From Actinomycetes bacterium (GTDB lineage Bacteria > Actinomycetota > Acidimicrobiia > Acidimicrobiales > Palsa-688), in contig JAKACE010000114.1 of assembly GCA_021821705.1 (NCBI GenBank), positions 1-6,286 of the forward strand: 6,286 nt of DNA, written 5' to 3'. The position numbers and the translations under genes are program-made. Position 1 is the first letter of the stretch, and the number at the start of each line of letters is the position of its first letter. Below, piece by piece: positions 1 to 5,374 of this stretch. Under the pieces are notes generated by a model. That model ran no database searches and was not told the origin of the DNA. It saw only the letters and a list, made by a program, of their open reading frames with translations.

Positions 1-976
1 CCTGGGACAGCACTGCCGAGAGCTCCTGGTCCGGCAGTTCGATGCTGACCAGGACATCGCGGCGATGGCCGCAGTCCAGCACCCTCACCCTCCGGACGGC
101 GGGCCCGCCGGCCTCTCCTGCGGTGCTGTCGGCCGGCAGGGGGGCCCCGCCTGTGAAGCAGTTGTCACCCGGGGCTGTGCGGGGGGCATCGAGCACCTGC
201 ATGCAGGCCGCCTCCACGACTTGGGCACCGTCCGGCTGGACGACCTCGGTGCCGGCCGGCTCGACGACCGCCGCCGCCCCCGAGAGCAGCCGGGCGGTGA
301 GCTCGATCGGGCGCTGAGTCGCCGACAGGCCGATCCGTTGGGGCCGTGGCCCCTCTTGCAGGTGCTCCAGGCGCTCCAGGCTGAGGGCCAGGTGCGAGCC
401 TCTCTTGTCCCGGGCGAGGGCGTGGATCTCGTCGACTACGACGGTGCGGGCCCTGGCGAGCGTCCGGCGGCTCCGGGCGGCGGTCAGGTAGAGGTAGAGG
501 CTCTCCGGCGTGGTGACGAGTATGGTCGGCGGGCCTTTGACCATCGCAGCCCGGGCCGCAGGCGGGGTGTCACCGGTGCGTACGGCGACAGTCACGGGCG
601 CGGGCTCCAGGCCCATCCCGGCCGCCACCTTTGCGATCTCGGCGAGCGGCCGCTCGAGGTTTTGGTGGACGTCCACGGCGAGCGCCTTGAGCGGGGAGAC
701 GTAGACGACGCGCGTTTGCCCGGCGAGGGGCTCGCCCCTGGCATGGGCCATGTAGCAGTCGTTGATCGCCATCATGAACCCGGCCAACGTCTTGCCTGAG
801 CCTGTAGGCGCTGCCAGGAGGACGTCCGAGCCGGACTGGACCAGCGGCCAGCCCAGCGCCTGCGGCTCGGTGGGGCCCTCGGGGAACCGCTCGGCGAACC
901 ATGTTGCGACGGCCGGGTGCAGGTCCAGGGATGCAGGTAGGACCCTGGCCGCTGAGGGGACGGGCACGGCATCCAT
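1..976 (-). CDS. lhr: Lhr-family ATP-dependent DNA helicase, N-terminal 325 residues (3' end off window)
   Basis: Superfamily 2 helicase of the Lhr (large helicase-related) type, a 3'-5' ATP-driven DNA translocase linked to DNA repair. Seen in the translation: Q-motif-like region (TEPQALGWP, about 36-44), Walker A APTGSGKT at 56-63, motif Ia SPLKALAVD at 94-102, RTGDT at 133-137, TTPESL at 155-160, Walker B box DEIH at 182-185 and motif III SAT at 218-220. RTGDT, TTPESL and SATQRP are typical of Lhr rather than RecQ or RecG. The second RecA domain and the Lhr C-terminal parts lie beyond base 1; the family is usually about 900-1500 residues. The ATG at 974-976 is the first possible start because an in-frame TAG immediately precedes it. 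No Shine-Dalgarno sequence is visible, so translation may be leaderless. Residues 234-295 look like an insertion relative to typical Lhr proteins. The gene is divergent from rnpB, with 114 bp between the two. Confidence 0.87.
   Translation of the reverse strand, partial: MDAVPVPSAARVLPASLDLHPAVATWFAERFPEGPTEPQALGWPLVQSGSDVLLAAPTGSGKTLAGFMMAINDCYMAHARGEPLAGQTRVVYVSPLKALAVDVHQNLERPLAEIAKVAAGMGLEPAPVTVAVRTGDTPPAARAAMVKGPPTILVTTPESLYLYLTAARSRRTLARARTVVVDEIHALARDKRGSHLALSLERLEHLQEGPRPQRIGLSATQRPIELTARLLSGAAAVVEPAGTEVVQPDGAQVVEAACMQVLDAPRTAPGDNCFTGGAPLPADSTAGEAGGPAVRRVRVLDCGHRRDVLVSIELPDQELSAVLSQ
197..268 (-). repeat. Three imperfect 24-bp tandem repeats inside the helicase gene
   Basis: Residues 237-260 of the helicase read as three consecutive 8-residue units, VVEPAGTE, VVQPDGAQ and VVEAACMQ. 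They are encoded by three imperfect 24-bp units at 268-245, 244-221 and 220-197 on the - strand, each starting GTCGT. They open the apparent insertion that follows the SAT motif. This suggests local duplication in a surface loop. Confidence 0.55.
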
Positions 977-1055
977 CTAACAACGGGTGTGGGACGACCG
1001 CGTCGGCAACGCCGACGGGCCGGGCCCCGCCCGGCCGATGGCAGCACGGGCCTGG

Positions 1056-1085
1056 GCGACGGGGAGCACCCCGCACAGCTAGGAT
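1056..1085 (+). promoter_or_regulatory. Predicted promoter of rnpB
   Basis: TAGGAT at 1080-1085 is a good actinobacterial -10 element (TANNNT). GCGACG at 1056-1061, 18 bp upstream, is a weak -35 match (3 of 6 to TTGACA). A start 6-7 bases downstream of the -10 would be at about 1091-1092, where the predicted 5' strand of the RNase P RNA closing helix begins. That agreement is the main support. The helicase start lies only 80 bp to the left on the other strand, so its promoter must share this gap. Confidence 0.6.
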
Positions 1086-1090
1086 GGTGC

Positions 1091-1470
<380 letters not shown>

Positions 1471-1593
1471 TGCCTGCTCTTCAGTGCCTATGTGGCATTG
1501 ACCTGCAGTTCCATGCCCGTTCGAGCTCTTGTTCCACAAGCATGAGCGGCTGCCGTCCCTGCTCCCGAGCGGGCCACCCGGTAGCCTGCCGTG
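1471..1593. other. Gap between rnpB and the iron permease-like gene
   Basis: There is no protein-coding gene or tRNA here. I searched for an rnpB terminator. I found only weak, interrupted inverted repeats, for example GTGCC/GGCAT near 1482-1497 and GCTC/GAGC around 1533-1547, with no following T-run, so I do not call one. The last bases hold the -10 element of the next gene. Confidence 0.5.
1582..1587 (+). promoter_or_regulatory. -10 element of a likely leaderless promoter
   Basis: TAGCCT matches the actinobacterial TANNNT -10 pattern. Exactly 6 nt separate it from the GTG at 1594, which would be both transcription and translation start. No convincing -35 and no Shine-Dalgarno sequence are visible. 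The geometry repeats at 2237-2249. Confidence 0.45.
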
Positions 1594-2118
1594 GTGAAAC
1601 GACGCGTACGAGGCGATAGCGCGGGGCCTCGGCGGCGCCGGATAGTGCACAGGACGGCACAGCTCCCGGCAGCCAGCCGGATCCTGTACCGGATCGAGCA
1701 CTACACCTCCCTCCCTGGCGTCGCGGTGGCGATCACTGCCGCCGTGGTCTGCGTCGTCGCCGCCGTTGCCATCCTCGGGTTCCCCAGCCACTGGGTGGCC
1801 GCCTTCGAAGTGTCGGCGTCAGGCGTCACCCTGGTGATGGTTTTCGCCATCCAGCACACCCAGGGCAGGGAGCAGGCGGCAACCCAACGGAAGTTGGACG
1901 AGCTGATCCGGGCACTGCCTGGTGCCGATGAGTCGCTGATGATGTTGGAGGAGGCGTCGCGGGAGGTAATGCGTGACGTCGAGGAGGAGCAGCGAAACGT
2001 CCGCCAGGAGTCGCCCGGCACGGACGGGGAGCGAGCGAGACGCGCTGACGGGCCTGGCGATCAGGACGGCACGAAGGTTGGCTGCATCACTAACGCCCTG
2101 CGCTCCCCCGAGCGATAG
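1594..2118 (+). CDS. Low-affinity iron permease family small membrane protein
   Basis: A 174-residue protein of the family named after fungal low-affinity Fe(II) permease. Bacterial members are short and their transport role is unproven. Numbered from the GTG at 1591, it has a very basic N-terminus (1-35), a first membrane helix at about 43-63, and a second segment at about 68-89. That segment runs into the family signature TLVMVFAIQHTQ (80-91), then QRKLDELIRALPGADESLM (99-117). An acidic, probably helical stretch follows (119-140), then a low-complexity polar tail that looks lineage-specific. The start could be GTG 1591 or GTG 1594; I prefer 1594 because it lies 6 nt after a -10 box and there is no ribosome binding site, which suggests a leaderless mRNA. 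It appears to be a single-gene unit, with 130 bp before the next gene. The family call is firm; iron transport is only inferred from the family name. Confidence 0.85.
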   Translation: MKRRVRGDSAGPRRRRIVHRTAQLPAASRILYRIEHYTSLPGVAVAITAAVVCVVAAVAILGFPSHWVAAFEVSASGVTLVMVFAIQHTQGREQAATQRKLDELIRALPGADESLMMLEEASREVMRDVEEEQRNVRQESPGTDGERARRADGPGDQDGTKVGCITNALRSPER

Positions 2119-2190
2119 TCAAGGCCGTTCCGGGATGTCGGGCGAAGCTGGGGGGCCGCGCCCGAGGCCCGGCGACAAGCCCTACCGGCT

Positions 2191-2215
2191 GGCTCGGCCC
2201 GGACCTCGCCGAGCC
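2191..2215 (+). terminator. Possible GC-rich hairpin terminator
   Basis: GGCTCGGC (2191-2198) pairs perfectly with GCCGAGCC (2208-2215) around a 9-nt loop. It lies 72 bp after the iron permease-like stop codon and upstream of the next promoter. No T-run follows, which is common for high-GC actinobacterial hairpins but lowers confidence. Confidence 0.35.
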
Positions 2216-2236
2216 GTCGTGGGCACGCCGTTGCTG

Positions 2237-2242
2237 TAGCTT
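2237..2242 (+). promoter_or_regulatory. -10 element of a likely leaderless promoter for the three-gene unit
   Basis: TAGCTT matches TANNNT, and the GTG start at 2249 follows after exactly 6 nt, with no Shine-Dalgarno sequence. The -35 region is not recognisable. It would drive the 2249-4265 gene group. Confidence 0.45.
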
Positions 2243-2248
2243 GACGAC

Positions 2249-2752
2249 GTGGCCGTGGTGAAGTTCATGCTGGCAGACGAGCCCTTCCTGCCGGCGGTGT
2301 GCGCCAAGACGGGACGCCCGGCCGAGGATTTCGTGCCGGTGCACGCATACAGGCGCCCGCCGCTCCCGGCTCCGGCCAGGTGGCTTTGGGCGGCCGGCGC
2401 CTGGCCTGGCAGCCGCCGGCCGGAGGCCAGGCTGACCGTGCGCCTGCCTTTCAGCCCGGCTGTCGGTGAGAGCTACCGGCGCTGGCGATGGGGCGTGGTG
2501 GCGCTGGCCGCAACCGCTGCCGCTCTCGTCGCTCTAGGGGCCACCGTCGTCGCCGTGCTGGTGCCCGTCGGCTCCGGCGTGGCCTGCCTGGCCGCATTGG
2601 CGTGGTGGGGCAACCTCCTATGGCACACCTGCGCCGTGTCGTGCGGCGCCGGCGGGCGCGAGGTGGAGGTCTCGCGCTGCCACCCCGCTTTCAGGGACGC
2701 CGTCGAGGGGGCATTGGGTAGTAGTACGCCGAGCGCTCTGAGGAGGCGTTGA
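2249..2752 (+). CDS. Unrecognised two-helix membrane protein
   Basis: A 167-residue protein I cannot assign to a named family. The N-terminus has FLPAVCAKTGRPAEDFVPV (13-31), resembling the opening of actinobacterial membrane proteins that begin with a P-x-V-C-x-x-T-G-x-P-A segment. A Pro/Arg-rich middle (35-80) is followed by two hydrophobic helices at about 82-105 and 107-126. The short C-terminal tail has a cysteine-containing segment (C128, C132, C144) and HPAFRDAVEGAL (145-156), again typical of that architecture (…H-P-x-F-…-A-V). Metal binding by the scattered cysteines is speculative. The GTG at 2249 is chosen from the leaderless promoter spacing; GTGs at 2255 and 2258 are alternatives. 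It is the first gene of a probable operon with the barstar-like and EamA genes. Coding is supported by the helices, the family-like ends and the tight junction with the next gene. Confidence 0.7.
   Translation: MAVVKFMLADEPFLPAVCAKTGRPAEDFVPVHAYRRPPLPAPARWLWAAGAWPGSRRPEARLTVRLPFSPAVGESYRRWRWGVVALAATAAALVALGATVVAVLVPVGSGVACLAALAWWGNLLWHTCAVSCGAGGREVEVSRCHPAFRDAVEGALGSSTPSALRRR
2741..2746 (+). promoter_or_regulatory. Shine-Dalgarno sequence that decides the barstar-like start
   Basis: A perfect AGGAGG lies inside the end of the upstream gene. It is only 2 nt from the in-frame TTG at 2749, which is too close, but 11 nt from the ATG at 2758. The ATG is therefore preferred. The aldo/keto reductase gene has the same 11-nt AGGAGG-to-ATG spacing. 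Confidence 0.6.
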
Positions 2753-2757
2753 AAGAC

Positions 2758-3252
2758 ATGGACGAACTTCTGGGTGAGGGAGGGCCGGGGCTGTGGTGGG
2801 CGCACATGGGCCCGAGCGAGTTCGACGAGCTGAGGTACGAGTTGCGTTCCTTGCACCCGCAGGCGTGTGTCGCCATGCTCCGTGGTTGGAAGTGCCAGGA
2901 GCCCGCCGGCTTCTTCAGCGAGCTGGGCGCCGCCCTGCAGTTCCCCTACTACTTCGAGGAGACCTGGGAGGCGACGGCGCGGATGCTCGGCGACCTCAGC
3001 TGGTCCCAGGCGCCACACCACCTGCTCATGGTCAACAGCGCCGAGCACCTCCTGGCCGAGGCGTCCTTCGCCGAGGTGCGCAGCTTGGTGGAGGTCCTGA
3101 CCACGGCATGTGCGCAGGGCCGGGTCAAAGCTGTGTGCGCGTACTGGGCACCCGGGGGTGGCGACGGCCTCGACAGGCTCGTCGCCGCCGGGGCACGTCT
3201 GGCGCCGCTGCCCGCCGCCAAGGGCCTCGCCTCGCACGTTCCCGCCGAGTAG
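2758..3252 (+). CDS. Barstar-like protein, divergent at the inhibitor face
   Basis: A 164-residue soluble protein related to barstar, the inhibitor that binds barnase-type ribonucleases. The match covers LRGWKCQEPAGFFSELGAAL (41-60), then QFPYYFEETWEATARMLGDL (61-80) and SW. This is the family block in which actinobacterial members read about F-x-E-x-A-A-A-L-Q-F-P-x-Y-F-G-E-N-W-D-A-F-D-E-C-L. A core strand, HHLLMVNSA (87-95), and a helix (103-120) follow. In classical barstar the segment after the Tyr pair supplies D35, W38 and D39 to the barnase active site. Here the aligned positions are roughly E71, A74 and R75, so classical barnase inhibition is doubtful. No barnase-like nuclease gene lies nearby. 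It sits between two membrane protein genes, 5 nt after one and overlapping the other by 1 nt. About 40 extra N-terminal residues precede the domain. Confidence 0.78.
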   Translation: MDELLGEGGPGLWWAHMGPSEFDELRYELRSLHPQACVAMLRGWKCQEPAGFFSELGAALQFPYYFEETWEATARMLGDLSWSQAPHHLLMVNSAEHLLAEASFAEVRSLVEVLTTACAQGRVKAVCAYWAPGGGDGLDRLVAAGARLAPLPAAKGLASHVPAE

Positions 3253-4265
3253 TGGAGCGGGCCGCTCCAGGGGTCTCGGCCCCTGCGCCCACTGTCGGCG
3301 GCACGCACGCGCCACCGGCCCGCAAGTTCTCCGCCCCCGTCGCCCTGGCCCTGATCGGTTCGGCCTGCACGTCCTCGTCGGCCATCGTTGTGCGCCTGGC
3401 GGGGCAGGCGGCGGGGACCACGGGTTTCTACCGCTGCGCGCTGGCCGTGCCCGGGCTCGCCCTGTTGGCCGGCATCGAAAGTCGCCGCCTCGGTGGCAGG
3501 GCCAGCCGTGACCGCCTGGCCGCGGCCGGGGCGGGCGTCTTTCTCGGCGTCGACCTGGTGCTCTGGGCCCACTCCATCTACGACGTGGGTGCAGGCGTGG
3601 CCACGGTGCTCGGCAACCTGCAGGTCATCTTCGTTGCCGCGATCGCGTGGGTGGTCATGCGGGAGAGGCCGCAGCGTGACCTGCTCATCGCCCTGCCGGT
3701 GGTGGCAGCCGGGGTCGTGCTGGTGGGCGGCCTGGCCGGCGGCGCAGCGGCTGGTGACAGGCCGCTGGCCGGGGTTTCGTTCGGTGTCGCTACATCCCTC
3801 AGTTACGCCCTTTTCATAATCCTGCTCCGGCGTACCGCCGGCAATGGCCGGCACGTGGCCGGAGTGCTGCTCGATGCCACCGTGGGCGCCGCCCTGGCGG
3901 CGCTGGTCCTCGGGGCGGTCCTGGGGGAGATGAAGTTTTCCCCACCGCTGGGCGCCCTGGGGTGGCTGGCCGTGCTGGCACTGACCAGCCAGACCATTGG
4001 GTGGCTGCTCATCACGTCTGCGCTGCCTCGCCTGCCGGCAGTCGTGTCGGCCCTGCTACTGCTCTTCCAGCCTGCCTGCTCGCTTGTGCTGGCGGCTGTG
4101 GTGCTGAGCGAGGTGCCGGGTGCCTTGCAGGTGCTCGGGGCGGTCATGGTCTGCTGCGGCGTCCTGTTGGGAGCCCGCACCGGCCGCCCGGCGAGAGCGC
4201 CGGCGGTGTGGCTGGACCAGAGCCACAGCCTGCTGGGGCCCGGGGCCGTCGTGGCGGAGCGGTAA
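3252..4265 (+). CDS. EamA/DMT-superfamily transporter
   Basis: A 337-residue inner-membrane permease of the drug/metabolite transporter superfamily. It has two EamA repeats of five helices each, at about 29-160 and 172-308. Helices are visible at about 29-50, 56-73, 91-109, 115-136, 145-162, 172-191, 202-224, 236-256, 263-283 and 291-308. Each repeat has the usual acidic residue after its fourth helix, in VVMRERP (134-140) and VVLSEVPG (283-290). Typical members export amino acids or other small metabolites; the substrate cannot be told from sequence. GTG 3252 shares its first base with the TAG stop of the barstar-like gene, implying translational coupling, and no separate ribosome binding site is seen. 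A 28-residue Ala/Pro-rich extension precedes the first helix and a 29-residue soluble tail follows the last. It is the last gene of the three-gene unit and converges on the aldo/keto reductase gene. Confidence 0.9.
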   Translation: MERAAPGVSAPAPTVGGTHAPPARKFSAPVALALIGSACTSSSAIVVRLAGQAAGTTGFYRCALAVPGLALLAGIESRRLGGRASRDRLAAAGAGVFLGVDLVLWAHSIYDVGAGVATVLGNLQVIFVAAIAWVVMRERPQRDLLIALPVVAAGVVLVGGLAGGAAAGDRPLAGVSFGVATSLSYALFIILLRRTAGNGRHVAGVLLDATVGAALAALVLGAVLGEMKFSPPLGALGWLAVLALTSQTIGWLLITSALPRLPAVVSALLLLFQPACSLVLAAVVLSEVPGALQVLGAVMVCCGVLLGARTGRPARAPAVWLDQSHSLLGPGAVVAER

Positions 4266-4371
4266 CGGGCTGGATCTCAGCGGGCGGCCGAGCGCGCCAA
4301 CCCTGTCCTTGCTTCAGTGCTGCTTGCGCTCTTCCTGAACGCCTCTCAGTCGTCCGGCCGACATCTCCCGC

Positions 4372-4399
4372 CCCGAGCCGCCCGAGCCCGCCCGAGCCG
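4372..4399. repeat. Three near-tandem CCCGAGCC units in the convergent gap
   Basis: CCCGAGCC occurs at 4372-4379, 4381-4388 and 4391-4398, just beyond the aldo/keto reductase stop codon. The 4266-4400 gap between the convergent genes holds nothing else I can identify, and no clear terminator hairpin. Confidence 0.5.
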
Positions 4400-4400
4400 C

Positions 4401-5189
4401 TCAAGCCCCGGCCAGGCCGTCGAGGCGCGCTAGCTCCTCGGCTGAAAGCTCGAAGTCGTCCAGGTCGAAATTCTGCTCGACACGCTCGCGGTGCGAGGAC
4501 TTGGGTATCACGACGAAGCCCTTGTCAACGTGCCAGCGCAACACCACCTGGGCGGGTGTCTTGCGGTGGGCACGAGCAAGTTCGGTGATCACCGGGTCGT
4601 CGAGGTTGCTGCGACGGAGGGGGCTGTAACCCTCCAGCACGACCTGGCGCTCCGCCAGGGCGGCGGCCAGGTCGGGGTCGTAGAGGTTGGGGCTCCAGCG
4701 GATCTGGTTGACGGCGGGCATCTCGCCGGTGGCGGCGACGAGCTCGTCGATCTGGTCGATGCTGTAGTTGCTGACGCCTATGCAGCGGGCTTTGCCGGCG
4801 TCCCGAGCAGCGACGAACCGCTCCCAGGTGCCAGGAGCGGCCTGCCCGTTTGGCGGCCAGTGCACCAGCCACAGGTCCACGTACTCCAGGCCGAGGAGCT
4901 CGAGGCTGCGGTCGATGGTCTCGGTCTCGCGGCCCGCGTTCTCCGGCGGGCACTTGGTGGTGACGAACACCTCCGAACGTGGGAGGCCGCTCTGGCGAAG
5001 GGCAGCGCCGACCTGCGCCTCGTTGCCGTACCCGGTGGCGGTATCGACATGGCGGTAGCCCACCTGCAAAGCGTCGAGGGTGGAGCGGTAGGCGTCTTCG
5101 CCCTCGAGCTGCCAGGTGCCGAAACCAACGATGGGGACCGAGCCCCCGCCACGCATCGGAAGTGCCCTTGTGCCCAGGTTGTCGCCCAT
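4401..5189 (-). CDS. Aldo/keto reductase (AKR5-like)
   Basis: A 262-residue cytosolic NADPH-dependent oxidoreductase with the (alpha/beta)8 barrel of the aldo/keto reductases, which reduce aldehydes and ketones to alcohols. All four catalytic residues are visible: D49 and Y54 (DTATGYGNE, 49-57), K79 (VTTKCPPEN, 76-84) and H110 (LVHWPP, 108-113). Other family marks are VPIVGFGTWQLEG (18-30), GVSNY (138-142), GYSPLRRSNL (187-196) and the cofactor 2'-phosphate motif IPKSSHRERVEQN (228-240). Length and motifs resemble the 2,5-diketo-D-gluconate reductase-like group, but the substrate is not predictable. The NQIRWSPNL segment (161-169) departs from the usual NQ-x-E-x-H-P. The ATG at 5187-5189 is chosen because AGGAGG precedes it by 11 nt and homology starts soon after; the open frame extends further upstream without homology. 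It follows the repeat-protein gene on the same strand but is separated by a strong hairpin. Confidence 0.92.
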   Translation of the reverse strand: MGDNLGTRALPMRGGGSVPIVGFGTWQLEGEDAYRSTLDALQVGYRHVDTATGYGNEAQVGAALRQSGLPRSEVFVTTKCPPENAGRETETIDRSLELLGLEYVDLWLVHWPPNGQAAPGTWERFVAARDAGKARCIGVSNYSIDQIDELVAATGEMPAVNQIRWSPNLYDPDLAAALAERQVVLEGYSPLRRSNLDDPVITELARAHRKTPAQVVLRWHVDKGFVVIPKSSHRERVEQNFDLDDFELSAEELARLDGLAGA

Positions 5190-5200
5190 CCCTCGTCCTG

Positions 5201-5206
5201 CCTCCT
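5201..5206 (-). promoter_or_regulatory. Shine-Dalgarno sequence of the aldo/keto reductase gene
   Basis: AGGAGG on the - strand, 11 nt before the ATG at 5189. It fixes the start against longer in-frame extensions up to about 5345. Confidence 0.6.
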
Positions 5207-5283
5207 TCGGTTTGGCCGGGCTCGTGGCGCTCGGGCTCGGGCGCACCGGCCGGCTGCCACGGCCAGGAGCCGGTGGTCGGGCC

Positions 5284-5289
5284 AAGTTA
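5284..5289 (-). promoter_or_regulatory. Possible -10 element for the aldo/keto reductase gene
   Basis: TAACTT on the - strand fits TANNNT and lies just beyond the terminator hairpin of the upstream gene, giving a leader of roughly 88 nt. No good -35 is found, so this is only a candidate. Confidence 0.25.
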
Positions 5290-5318
5290 CCCGGAAGGGC
5301 GGCCCAGTGGACGCCAAA

Positions 5319-5356
5319 GAACCGGCCCGGTGCTCTTGGCAGCATCGGGCCGGTTC
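5319..5356 (-). terminator. Strong hairpin, probable terminator of the repeat-protein gene
   Basis: Bases 5319-5334 pair with 5341-5356 in a 16-bp stem (15 Watson-Crick pairs and one G-T) closed by a 6-nt loop. The outer 11 bp are a perfect inverted repeat. The hairpin begins 18 nt after the stop codon of the repeat protein. On the - strand only TTT follows, so it resembles the T-poor terminators of high-GC actinobacteria. It falls between two same-strand genes and should insulate the aldo/keto reductase gene. Confidence 0.75.
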
Positions 5357-5374
5357 AGTGGGTGACGGCGTCGC

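Noticed and set aside
65..799. Long + strand open frame opposite the helicase gene
   Set aside because: Its product is Arg/Gly/Pro-rich with no recognisable motifs, and the opposite strand carries an unbroken helicase with all its motifs in order. Such antisense frames are expected at this GC content.
1471..1593. tRNA gene or strong terminator after rnpB
   Set aside because: No cloverleaf or TTCGA-loop context could be formed, and only weak interrupted stems without a T-run are present.
2749..2757. TTG start for the barstar-like gene, giving a 4-nt overlap with the upstream gene
   Set aside because: The AGGAGG ends only 2 nt before the TTG, too close for normal initiation; the ATG at 2758 has a workable spacing. 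Not fully excluded.
2793..3251. In-frame upstream extension of the EamA transporter
   Set aside because: It would overlap the whole barstar-like gene and adds an Arg/Ala/Gly-rich segment unrelated to transporters. GTG 3252, overlapping the preceding stop codon, is the sensible start.
2473..3315. 280-codon - strand open frame opposite the barstar-like and membrane genes
   Set aside because: The + strand there encodes two proteins with recognisable structure and operon-like junctions, and the antisense product is compositionally biased.
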